Positions 27,127 to 34,178 of a DNA stretch of 34,333 nucleotides are shown piece by piece. This stretch comes from an uncultured Erysipelotrichaceae bacterium (lineage in GTDB: Bacteria > Bacillota_I > Bacilli_A > RF39 > UBA660), in the NCBI GenBank assembly GCA_902795215.1, contig CADBKG010000012.1:1-34333 (forward strand), in the 5' to 3' direction. The number at the start of each line of letters is the position of its first letter. Positions within the stretch are counted from its first letter, which is position 1. The position numbers and the translations under genes are program-made. Below the pieces are notes generated by a model, which saw only the letters and a list, made by a program, of their open reading frames with translations, ran no database searches and had not been told where the DNA came from.

Positions 27127-27834
27127 TTATATATTGAATGCATCAAGATATTTTTTTATAAATTCATCTTTTCGTCTTGAATTATATTGCATTATAAATC
27201 TTGGATGTTCTAATGGTATAATTTTTTTAAATAAATGATGTTCTTCATTTAATTTAGTTAAAAATGCATAATTTTCACCACTACCAATACAATATGCTAC
27301 AGAAGTATCTAATCCAAAATCTATTTGTTTTTTTATAGATTCTAACATAAATGGATATAATAGTTTTTGAACTTTTTTACTCTCATAGTAATTACAATTT
27401 ACTTCATTACCTTTTGAATTGATTCTAACTATTCCAAGTGGACATACAAAATTCATATAAAATTTTGAATAAAATTTTTCACTACCACCATACTTTTCTA
27501 TAACATCATATAAAAAGTTAGATGACGATTTATTTATATAAAAATCATCTATATATATGCCGGTTGTATTTTGCAAATGCTCAGCATCTTCATATGGAAT
27601 TCCGGTAACCGCTGTTCCTCTTCTAGCAGGTGAGCTACCTATAATTAATCTTCTAGAATTATTATCATTATAATACATATTATAAAACTTTTTAGTTATT
27701 TCATTAATTTGAGTTTTATTTGAGCCATTAAAAGGATTAATTATTTTGAATCCTTCTGGTAATTCTATTTTTATTTTAGATAAATCATTATCAAATTGTA
27801 AAACTTTTTCACCAAATGTAATTTTCTTTTCCAT
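27127..27834 (-). CDS. SMUG2-like uracil-DNA glycosylase family protein
   Basis: The start at 27834 follows GAGGAGTAG; the upstream in-frame ATG (27849) overlaps that site. The 235 residues match the SMUG2 (DUF4918) branch of the uracil-DNA glycosylase superfamily. They show LIIGSSPARRGTAVTGIPYE, the phosphate/base-pocket loop, and a late IPLEHPRFIMQYNSRR, the usual HP-R motif. AYCIGSGENYAF lies between them. The superfamily excises uracil or damaged pyrimidines from DNA; the exact substrate here is unknown. It is cytosolic. It is followed by the deoxyribosyltransferase-like gene with only 18 bases between them. A TATACT about 25 bases upstream may be a -10 box. Confidence 0.8.
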   Translation of the reverse strand: MEKKITFGEKVLQFDNDLSKIKIELPEGFKIINPFNGSNKTQINEITKKFYNMYYNDNNSRRLIIGSSPARRGTAVTGIPYEDAEHLQNTTGIYIDDFYINKSSSNFLYDVIEKYGGSEKFYSKFYMNFVCPLGIVRINSKGNEVNCNYYESKKVQKLLYPFMLESIKKQIDFGLDTSVAYCIGSGENYAFLTKLNEEHHLFKKIIPLEHPRFIMQYNSRRKDEFIKKYLDAFNI

Positions 27835-27874
27835 AAATCTACTCCTCATATAAATAGTATAACATATTTTTTTG

Positions 27875-29116
27875 TTATTTATAAACTTTTGCGGTTAGAT
27901 ATAATTCAGAATTAGATGAGTAAATTCTAATGTCATTGAACCCGACATCAATTAATTCTTTATATAATATTTTTACTAAAGAAAAGCCACGATATATATC
28001 AACGAATTCTGTCCCAGGAATTATCAATCCGGGAAGTATTTTTTTTGATTCAGAACATAAAAATCCATTTGCTACCGAAATAATTAGTATTCCATTATTT
28101 TTAATAACTCTATATGCTTCTTTAAGAGCATCTTTAGTACTAAAGAAAGAAGAATTAAATGTTCTTAATGATACATATAAGTCATACCTATCACTAATTA
28201 TTGATGATAGTTTTTCAGCTGGTGATACATGAATAATAGATTGTGGAATTTTTGCTTTTATTATTTGTAAGCCATTTTTTGCTATGTCTACAAAAGTTAT
28301 ATTATTACAATCTGAAAACAAAGTTATAGCCTCATTACCACTTCCAACTCCAACATTAATTATATTTAAATTTTCAAAATTTAAATCTGTAGTTTTTCTA
28401 TAAACGTACATAAAATTTTTCCACCAATTAACATCAATCGAACGTGCATCATCAGAATAATTATACGATGAATACTTTTCATTAAATGCTTCTGACAATA
28501 TTGCTTGAATTAAATTTAGAAAATAATTAAAATCACGATTATATTTATTTTCTAAATAATGAGCTAGAGCACTAGTGCTTTTTACTTGTTTTAATTCTTC
28601 ACCACTTATTTCAAATCCATATTTTTTTAACTTACTAATTACTAGTTTACTAATTCTAATACTTGAATAGTATTGATTTTGTTTAATACTTTGAACACTA
28701 TTATTATAATAAATACTATTTTGACTTAATATTTTTTGCTGAAGTATATCGGGATATCTATATATATTATTTAATTGCAATATTGGATCGTTTTGAATAT
28801 ACTGGTTTAAGCATGGATCAGGTAAACCAATATATATTTTATTTATTTGTATTTTAGCTAATAACTTGCTTAATTCAAATGTATTATTATTAATACTATT
28901 AATAGTTAAATACAATTCTTCTGCCTTTTTAATATTTACTTCTTTTATTTTTTTTAAGAGCACATCAGCCCACGACAAGCTATTAAACTCATCATTAAAA
29001 GTACTAAAAATTTGATTATTATTTACTACTAAAACAATTCCAATTTTCAAATTATTATTCGACGCTTTATCTGCTATTTCGATTGAATAATTCATCCAAT
29101 GTAAACTATTATCCAT
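27875..29116 (-). CDS. Methyltransferase with degenerate RibD-like deaminase N-terminal domain
   Basis: The 413-residue protein starts after TTGGAGG. Residues of about 1-125 follow the RibD-type cytidine deaminase-like fold: HWMNYSIEIADKASNNN, IGIVLVVNNNQIFST, then SLSWADVLLKKI where HAE is expected, ELYLTINS where LEPC is expected, and KIYIGLPDPCLN like the RibD DPNP segment. The zinc ligands and catalytic Glu are missing, so deamination is unlikely. The C-terminal half (about 240-413) is a class I SAM methyltransferase: INVGVGSGNEAITL (motif I), ITFVDIAKNGL, DRYDLYVSL and AYRVIKNNGILIISV. The middle is helical. It lies 16 bases after the AlkA-like gene, in one unit with it. The target is unknown; a nucleotide, DNA base or tRNA base are options. 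Confidence 0.75.
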   Translation of the reverse strand: MDNSLHWMNYSIEIADKASNNNLKIGIVLVVNNNQIFSTFNDEFNSLSWADVLLKKIKEVNIKKAEELYLTINSINNNTFELSKLLAKIQINKIYIGLPDPCLNQYIQNDPILQLNNIYRYPDILQQKILSQNSIYYNNSVQSIKQNQYYSSIRISKLVISKLKKYGFEISGEELKQVKSTSALAHYLENKYNRDFNYFLNLIQAILSEAFNEKYSSYNYSDDARSIDVNWWKNFMYVYRKTTDLNFENLNIINVGVGSGNEAITLFSDCNNITFVDIAKNGLQIIKAKIPQSIIHVSPAEKLSSIISDRYDLYVSLRTFNSSFFSTKDALKEAYRVIKNNGILIISVANGFLCSESKKILPGLIIPGTEFVDIYRGFSLVKILYKELIDVGFNDIRIYSSNSELYLTAKVYK

Positions 29117-29132
29117 ATTGCAACCTCCAATT

Positions 29133-29777
29133 TTATATTATTTCATCAAAGGGCTCTTTAGTTAAGCCTAATTCTATTGATTTCCATAAAAATGTTGAAA
29201 CTATCGTTGCATAATTTTTCCAATTTTTAAAATAATTATCTAGTTCAATCTCTGTAGGTAGATTTTCTAAACTATACATCCATTGAATTGTCCTTCTTAT
29301 TGTACCATCACTTTTTGATAATACATTTTCTCTTCCTAGAGAAAAAATTAAATACATTTCAGCAGTCCACATACCGATTCCCTTAACACTAGTCAATTTT
29401 TTAATTATTTCTTCATTTGAAAATAAAGGGAAAGTATCAAAATCTATTTCTTTATTTACAATTGCCTGTGCTAAAGATTTAATATATATTATCTTTCGTT
29501 CGGATAAACCATAATTTCTAAAATCTGTAATAGAAACTGTTAACACCTTCTCTGGAGTTAAAGGAACTATTTCTTTACGAATCCTTTGCCATATTGTTTC
29601 TCTTGCTTTATCACTAATTTGTTGTCCAATTATATATTTAACAATGCATTTAAATCCATCTTCTTCTATAATTATGTTTGCTTGTTTTATAAATTTAATT
29701 AATTTGCCAAGTTTTTCATCTGTTTCAATCAAGTATTTCACTTTTTCATTTTCTAAATCATATTCAATAATTGACAT
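29133..29777 (-). CDS. DNA-3-methyladenine glycosylase (AlkA-like, HhH-GPD)
   Basis: The 214-residue protein belongs to the HhH-GPD glycosylase superfamily, AlkA type. It has FKCIVKYIIGQQISDKARETI, the hairpin LTSVKGIGMWTAEMYLIFSLGR (helix-hairpin-helix and its GIG turn), and the following Asp (SKSDGTIRR) in the position of the catalytic Asp. No Cys cluster for an iron-sulfur site is present, so it is not a MutY/Nth enzyme. It excises alkylated purines or other damaged or modified bases. It lacks the N-terminal TBP-like domain of E. coli AlkA. It begins the promoter-driven unit with the methyltransferase gene. The ribosome site is TTGGTGAAGG. Confidence 0.88.
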   Translation of the reverse strand: MSIIEYDLENEKVKYLIETDEKLGKLIKFIKQANIIIEEDGFKCIVKYIIGQQISDKARETIWQRIRKEIVPLTPEKVLTVSITDFRNYGLSERKIIYIKSLAQAIVNKEIDFDTFPLFSNEEIIKKLTSVKGIGMWTAEMYLIFSLGRENVLSKSDGTIRRTIQWMYSLENLPTEIELDNYFKNWKNYATIVSTFLWKSIELGLTKEPFDEII

Positions 29778-29824
29778 TTTTCCTTCACCAACATTTCAAC
29801 TATAAATAAGTTTTATCTGTTTAA

Positions 29825-29853
29825 ATTATATCATTGAAAATAATAATAGACAA
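29825..29853 (-). promoter_or_regulatory. Promoter of the glycosylase/methyltransferase unit
   Basis: Read on the minus strand, TTGTCT and a perfect TATAAT are separated by 17 bases, about 48 bases before the AlkA-like start codon. Confidence 0.7.
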
Positions 29854-29907
29854 TTTTTAATAATAAAAAAAGAAAAAAGTGTATATAACAATTCCGAAAA
29901 TTTATCA

Positions 29908-30693
29908 TCATTTATAATATAATTCAATAAAATTATTTTTAAGATCTACTGGATTATATTTTGATATTTCATAACTTTTAATTATATATGGCATAATTAT
30001 ATCTATGTCTTTTTCTTCATTAATTTTAAAACATCTACATAATGGCTCATAATTAGATCTTCCGACAACACTAAGTATATTATCATTATCATTAACATAT
30101 AATAGTCTAATGTAAACACCATATTTCCTTTTGGAAATAATAGTAAAATTTTTTCTACTTTTAAATATAAGCCCTTTATTTGTAGTATGGGAAGTAATAT
30201 TAGTTCCAATAGAATTAATTTTAACTGATAACTTATTAAATAAATTATCAACTGGATTAACTTTTGATTCAGTTAAATAATTATAGAGTTTATTACATAA
30301 TTCAATTAAATATGCTATTTCTTTTAAATCTGTAATTTTAATATAATAACATAAAGTTGAATTTTTATATCCTTTTCTAATAGATAGTCTATTAAGATTA
30401 TCAAATTGTTTTATATCTTTATAAAAGGAAACTAGAATATCTGACTGATTAATTTGTACTTCAATTATCTTTTTATCTAACTTATAAGCAACATTTTTCA
30501 TTAAATAATTTCTTTTAATATTATTACTAATATTTAATATTTGTTTATCAAATTCATCAAACAATTTTATAGCAATATCTTTTTTATTATAAATAATATT
30601 CTCATAACAACTTGTATCTACATTTAATAATTTTGATTTTCTTTTTTGTGCTTTATCATCAATACAAGATATAGTTTTAGTATTTTTAGTCAT
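29908..30693 (-). CDS. Tandem DUF5655-like protein
   Basis: The 261-residue protein starts after AAAGGA. After a charged leader it holds two copies of a DUF5655-like module. The first (about 40-140) runs from LFDEFDKQILNISNNI through SFYKDI and YYIKITDLKEIAYLIELCNK. The second (about 147-245) runs from LFNKLSVKINSIGTNI through NFTIISKRKYGVYIRLL and EKDIDIIMPYIIKSYEIS. DUF5655 is known as a small predicted transport/binding domain, often attached to restriction-type proteins; its biochemical role is not established. It is the first cargo gene at the right end of the element, and no enzyme domain is seen. It has a possible TATAAT at about 30742. Confidence 0.65.
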   Translation of the reverse strand: MTKNTKTISCIDDKAQKRKSKLLNVDTSCYENIIYNKKDIAIKLFDEFDKQILNISNNIKRNYLMKNVAYKLDKKIIEVQINQSDILVSFYKDIKQFDNLNRLSIRKGYKNSTLCYYIKITDLKEIAYLIELCNKLYNYLTESKVNPVDNLFNKLSVKINSIGTNITSHTTNKGLIFKSRKNFTIISKRKYGVYIRLLYVNDNDNILSVVGRSNYEPLCRCFKINEEKDIDIIMPYIIKSYEISKYNPVDLKNNFIELYYK

Positions 30694-30776
30694 TTCAATC
30701 CTTTCATTATTAGAATATTTAATTCCATCATAAATAAGATTATAAGTAGAACAAACCTCTAGTTTGGTTGAGTAAT

Positions 30777-31880
30777 TTATATTATTTGCAAGTTTTTCTT
30801 CAAATTCAAATATGTTCCTGTATTTACTCCAAGATTACAAGAGTTTTCTACAACTTCTAAAAAAGTTTCTTCTCCGTGTCCTTCATGTTTCCAACATTTA
30901 ATTCTAGCATTTTCAACTTTAATACTACCTGAATCATAAAATTTATCTTCAAATAAATTTACTTCCTTTTCTTCAATAGAAGCGGCAACTGTCAGTATTT
31001 TAAAAGTGGAACCTGGTTCATATGTTTTCCATATAGCTAAATTTCTATTAATTGTTTCTATATCGTAATCCTTATAATTATTAGAATCAAATGCAGGTCT
31101 ATTTGCAATAGCAAGAATTTCTCCAGTATTAGGATCTGCGGCAAGTATAATAGCATCTTCAGGTTCATATTTGGTCATTATATTATCGAGTTCTTTTTCT
31201 GCTTCCATTTGTATATCTAAATCAATTGTTAAAGTTAAGTTCATTCCTTTTTGAGGAGATTCATATACTTCTTCTTTTTTTAGTTTATTACCTTTACCAT
31301 CTGAAAAATACTTTATAGCACCATTTGTTCCTGTTAAATATTTATCATACATAAGTTCTAAGCCTGATAATCCTTGATTGTCTATTCCAACATAACCAAG
31401 AGTATGACTAAGAAGGGTATTATAGGGATAATATCTCTTTGATTCTTTTAGTAAATATACACCATCTAATTTTAAATTATTTATTTTTTCGGCAATATCA
31501 TAACTAAGCTTTCTTCCTTCAGGGTGTACTCTTTCAATAGATACTTTTTTACTTGCATGTTTATAAATAAGATTATAATCAACATTTAATATATCAGAAA
31601 TCTCTTTTGATACTTTTTCTTTATCTTTTATTTGATTCGGGATAAAAACAAGACTAGTTGTAGTAATATTATCAGCGATTATTTTTCCATTTCTATCATA
31701 TATTTTACCTCTGTCTGCAGTTATTTCTAAATTTCTACTCCATAAATTATTAGCAAGTGTATTTAACTTATTATAACTAATTACTTCAATATAAAATACT
31801 TTTAATATTATAACAATAAAAACAAATAAAACTATTAAAAATGTAATTCTAATTCTTTTATTAATCTCGCTTTTAAACAT
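30777..31880 (-). CDS. 5' part of interrupted SpoVD/FtsI-type transpeptidase (STFK and SxN motifs)
   Basis: The frame encodes 367 residues. A short cytosolic N-terminus and one membrane helix (about 11-31) precede the pedestal domain (RGKIYDRNGKIIADN). The transpeptidase domain follows with its nucleophile S291 in EPGSTFK and the second motif S347-C348-N349 in EVVENSCN. After L350-G351 the reading frame enters element DNA and stops after 16 foreign residues. The KTG motif and PASTA domain lie in the other half (23625-24482). As read, this fragment cannot be active. In B. subtilis the matching enzyme is SpoVD (spore cortex); in other firmicutes the same position holds the division transpeptidase. 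The SD and start follow an unusual hairpin. Confidence 0.93.
   Translation of the reverse strand: MFKSEINKRIRITFLIVLFVFIVIILKVFYIEVISYNKLNTLANNLWSRNLEITADRGKIYDRNGKIIADNITTTSLVFIPNQIKDKEKVSKEISDILNVDYNLIYKHASKKVSIERVHPEGRKLSYDIAEKINNLKLDGVYLLKESKRYYPYNTLLSHTLGYVGIDNQGLSGLELMYDKYLTGTNGAIKYFSDGKGNKLKKEEVYESPQKGMNLTLTIDLDIQMEAEKELDNIMTKYEPEDAIILAADPNTGEILAIANRPAFDSNNYKDYDIETINRNLAIWKTYEPGSTFKILTVAASIEEKEVNLFEDKFYDSGSIKVENARIKCWKHEGHGEETFLEVVENSCNLGVNTGTYLNLKKNLQII
30791..30845. other. Right attachment site (attR-like junction)
   Basis: A T-rich element arm (30792-30800), CAAAT (30807-30811) and 17 bases lead to CCA (30829-30831). The host codons for ENSCN follow immediately beyond it. Confidence 0.65.
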
Positions 31881-31922
31881 AAAAAAATCACCAATAAAGT
31901 TTATTCACTTTAGGTGATTTTT
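31881..31922 (-). terminator. Terminator hairpin that also holds the transpeptidase ribosome site
   Basis: On the minus strand, AAAATCACC-TAAAGT pairs with ACTTTA-TT-GGTGATTTT, then a T tract leads directly to the ATG at 31880. The GGTGAT ribosome site lies in the 3' arm of the stem, six bases before the ATG. It would end the upstream Cys-rich gene and mask translation of any read-through message. Confidence 0.7.
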
Positions 31923-31935
31923 ATTTACATAACAA
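31907..31935 (-). promoter_or_regulatory. Possible promoter inside the hairpin
   Basis: TTGTTA and TAAAGT are spaced 17 bases on the minus strand. A transcript starting just after it would lack the 5' arm and leave the ribosome site free. The -10 match is only moderate. Confidence 0.35.
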
Positions 31936-32545
31936 ATACTTTTTGTTGTTCTAATTCTGATTCTTGCTCATATGAATAATTGTTACCAAGTACAAATTCA
32001 TTGTATAAGTTATTTACCATACATGAATAAACAACAATTGCTCTTTTAAACATAACATCAGCCATTTCATTATTATTTAAAGATAAATAGTTTTTACCTT
32101 TATTGATATAATTACACGTTTTTCTTACATATCTATTTAAAAGAACTGCAAGATATTCTGTATAACTTTCCGGATCACTTTGCACTGCTTCATAAAGTTT
32201 GTCAGCGATAGTTGGTCCTATTTCATCATATCTAGCTATTATATCTCTATACTCAGGATTTTTTTCTAAAACATTTGTTCTAAACCAATCAAGAGTAATA
32301 AGTTCATAACAGTCTCTTTCAAATCCTGCAAGCAATATTAAAATTGTAGTAATGTAGTGACCTTCAACAATTCTATATCTATTTTGTGGAAACAACACTT
32401 GCCAATAACAATTTCTTTTGACAGGTGTTCCGTTTAGTTTGACGTATACTTTTTCTCTATCGCAATAGTATTTATCACCTTTTTTATCTATATCAGGTCC
32501 ATCACATTTACAATATCTACAGTATCCGCATCTTTCATCCAACAT
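31925..32545 (-). CDS. Cys-rich N-terminal helical protein, unknown
   Basis: The 206-residue protein starts after AGGGGG. Its first 47 residues have seven Cys (CGYCRYCKC, YYCDRE, KRNCYW), suggesting one or two zinc or iron-sulfur sites. The rest looks helical and charged (ITTILILLAGFERDCYELI; NEMADVMFKRAIVVYSCMV) with no confident membrane helix and no signal peptide. It stands at the place where rsmH/ftsL are usual upstream of a division transpeptidase, but it resembles neither. I do not recognise the family. It has its own promoter (32574-32602) and ends in the terminator at 31881-31922. Confidence 0.75.
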   Translation of the reverse strand: MLDERCGYCRYCKCDGPDIDKKGDKYYCDREKVYVKLNGTPVKRNCYWQVLFPQNRYRIVEGHYITTILILLAGFERDCYELITLDWFRTNVLEKNPEYRDIIARYDEIGPTIADKLYEAVQSDPESYTEYLAVLLNRYVRKTCNYINKGKNYLSLNNNEMADVMFKRAIVVYSCMVNNLYNEFVLGNNYSYEQESELEQQKVFVM

Positions 32546-32573
32546 ACTATTTTTCCCCCTTTGGTTAGGGCAT

Positions 32574-32602
32574 ATAATAACATAAATTTACTAAAAAAGC
32601 AA
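32574..32602 (-). promoter_or_regulatory. Promoter of the Cys-rich gene
   Basis: On the minus strand, TTGCTT and TATTAT are separated by 17 bases, 28 bases before the ATG. Confidence 0.5.
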
Positions 32603-32619
32603 ATCTGCGCTTTTTGAAG

Positions 32620-32673
32620 CACAAAGATTACAGTTGAAAAAGAGTGATAAAAGGTAATCTTTAAGTGTTTTTT
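32620..32673 (+). other. Hairpin with T tract in divergent intergenic region
   Basis: AAAGATTAC (32623-32631) and GTAATCTTT (32654-32662) pair perfectly, extended by CAC/GTG across a bulge, and six Ts follow. A second small hairpin, AAAAAGC / GCTTTTT, lies just before it (about 32594-32615). No plus-strand gene ends here, so it may terminate a short unseen RNA or act as a leader structure. Confidence 0.4.
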
Positions 32674-32707
32674 ATATATTTTTGCTACTTTTAAAAAGAA
32701 TTTACAC

Positions 32708-32754
32708 TTTTTTTTAAGAAAAATGAAATCTATCTTGAATAATAATAATAGAGG
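32708..32754 (+). promoter_or_regulatory. Conserved 47-base leader element, copy B
   Basis: It matches 10039-10086 except for one G-to-A change and one missing A. It ends 18 bases before the adhesin ATG at 32773. It likely contains the promoter or a common operator, but no canonical -10/-35 pair is evident. Confidence 0.6.
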
Positions 32755-32772
32755 ATGATAGAAAGAAGGAAT

Positions 32773-33972
32773 ATGAAAAAATTGATTTTTGTTTTAGCTT
32801 TAGTGGCAATGTCACTATTTGGAATAAAAGGGGTTAATGCAGAAAACTTGTCTTATGAAAATACAAACTATTACTTTTATAGAATGGGTAAACCAAAAGA
32901 TTATAGTGGGCCTTTAAAAAAATATACAATTGATAATTCTATTGGATATTGTATAGAGCCAGGGGAAATAGAAGGGACTGTATATTCAAAAGGTTCAATC
33001 GATAACTATGGATTTACAAGTACTCAGAAAGAGAATATAAAACTTTATGCTTATTATGGATATGGATATAAAAATCATAAAAACATAAACTATCTTGCCG
33101 CTGCGCAAAGTTTAATATGGAAAGAAATACTTGGCCAAGATACTAAAGTTATATTTTCAAGTGAAGTAATGGGAAAAGGAACTATTTATGATGTTTCAAG
33201 GTACGAAGAAGAAATTAAATATTTAGCAAGTAGATATAGAGTAAAACCATCATTTTCAGGTAAAACTATAGATGTAAAAATAAATGAAGAAACTTCTATA
33301 GAAGATGCAAATAAAGTATTAAATGATTATGAAGTAATAAATAACAATAATGCCAAAATAGAAAACAACAAGATTATTTACACAAAGAAAAACTCTGCAG
33401 AAGAAATGATTATTTTAAGGCAAAAGAGTAACTATAATAAAATGTACTTTGTTTATACAGGGAATGGACAAGATATTTTAACAGAAGGAAATATAGATTT
33501 TAATTCTGTTGTTTTAAAACTTACTGCAAGTCCAGGAAGCATAGAAATAACAAAAATAGATGAAGAAACAAATAAACCACTTGCAAATGCAGAATTTGGT
33601 ATATATGACAGTGAAGATAACTTAATAGTTTCATTATTAACTGATGAAGAAGGTAAAGCAATGTATGATAAATTTAAAGACATAGGCAAATACTACATTA
33701 AAGAGTTAAGTGCACCAGAAGGCTATAAACTAGATGAAAAAAAATATGAATTTGAGATAAACGATAGCAATATCCATAAAATAACTATTAAAAATGGAAA
33801 AATAATAGTTAAAAAAGAAGAAAAACCAGAAGTACCTAAAAAGCAGATAGAAGAGCTTCCAGAGAATCCAAAAACATATGATAGAACACTTTTTTATAAA
33901 ATTGATATAATTATTTCAATCATTTTATTATTTGTATTGAAACTCTTTTTTAAATTTGATAAAATTAGTTAA
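32773..33972 (+). CDS. Thioester-domain adhesin with SpaA-type domain and sorting-like tail
   Basis: The ATG at 32773 follows AAGAAGGA and is preferred over one at 32755. The 399-residue protein has a signal peptide (MKKLIFVLALVAMSLFGIKG, cleavage after VNA). Residues of about 30-170 carry the thioester-domain pair: C60 in GYCIEPG and Q112 in AAQSLIWKE. This layout makes an internal Cys-Gln thioester that binds host amines covalently. Residues of about 257-335 form a SpaA/CnaB-like domain (SIEITKIDEETNKPLANAEF, YYIKELSAPEGYKL) with the Lys and Glu for an isopeptide bond. The tail has ENPKTYD, a hydrophobic segment and a basic end, like a sorting signal with G replaced by Y. It is likely a surface or pilus-tip-like adhesin. 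Confidence 0.85.
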   Translation: MKKLIFVLALVAMSLFGIKGVNAENLSYENTNYYFYRMGKPKDYSGPLKKYTIDNSIGYCIEPGEIEGTVYSKGSIDNYGFTSTQKENIKLYAYYGYGYKNHKNINYLAAAQSLIWKEILGQDTKVIFSSEVMGKGTIYDVSRYEEEIKYLASRYRVKPSFSGKTIDVKINEETSIEDANKVLNDYEVINNNNAKIENNKIIYTKKNSAEEMIILRQKSNYNKMYFVYTGNGQDILTEGNIDFNSVVLKLTASPGSIEITKIDEETNKPLANAEFGIYDSEDNLIVSLLTDEEGKAMYDKFKDIGKYYIKELSAPEGYKLDEKKYEFEINDSNIHKITIKNGKIIVKKEEKPEVPKKQIEELPENPKTYDRTLFYKIDIIISIILLFVLKLFFKFDKIS

Positions 33973-33987
33973 AGTAGAGGGATGCCT

Positions 33988-34173
33988 ATGGATGATGCTA
34001 CTGCAAATGCTGCAACAATTATTATTACACTTCTAATAATTCTTGTTTTAGTTGTGTTTTTACTTAATATAAAATTTAAACCAGTTGAAACTGCCAACTC
34101 AGCACTTGGGGATGGTCCAACAGGCGCCAGTGTAAACGAAAGTATAACTGTTTTTGATAATGATGTAGGCTAG
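33988..34173 (+). CDS. Small single-pass membrane protein, unknown
   Basis: The ATG at 33988 lies seven bases after AGAGG; the ATG at 33982 is too close to that site. The 61-residue protein has one membrane helix (about residues 9-27, ATIIITLLIILVLVVFLL) and an acidic, Gly/Asn-rich C-terminal part (ALGDGPTGASVNESITVF). It starts 16 bases after the adhesin gene and is probably cotranscribed. No family is recognised. Confidence 0.65.
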   Translation: MDDATANAATIIITLLIILVLVVFLLNIKFKPVETANSALGDGPTGASVNESITVFDNDVG

Positions 34174-34178
34174 TAATA

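Larger units (their letters stand above)
24481..30831. mobile_element. 6.35 kb serine-recombinase element inserted in the transpeptidase gene
   Basis: The element lies between the two halves of one gene and is bounded by the shared trinucleotide CCA (24481-24483 and 30829-30831, plus strand). Its two ends mirror each other: CCA, 17 bases, ATTTG then an A-rich run at the left, and CAAAT, 17 bases, CCA preceded by a T-rich run at the right. The large serine recombinase lies next to the left end, as is usual for such integrases. All genes point the same way as the interrupted host gene. I see no relaxase, replication, capsid or terminase genes. The interior looks more AT-rich than the flanks, by eye. 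Confidence 0.85.

Noticed and set aside
30003..30251. Second minus-strand frame inside the tandem DUF5655 gene
   Set aside because: It is wholly inside that gene in another frame, with low-complexity hydrophobic text and no ribosome site.
24481..30831. A prophage or conjugative element
   Set aside because: No capsid, terminase, relaxase, coupling protein or replication gene is visible; only the recombinase and cargo are present.
23625..31880. Split transpeptidase as a simple sequencing frameshift or two separate genes
   Set aside because: The halves are 6.3 kb apart with complete genes between, and both have foreign sequence at their broken ends. They join in frame at a shared trinucleotide.
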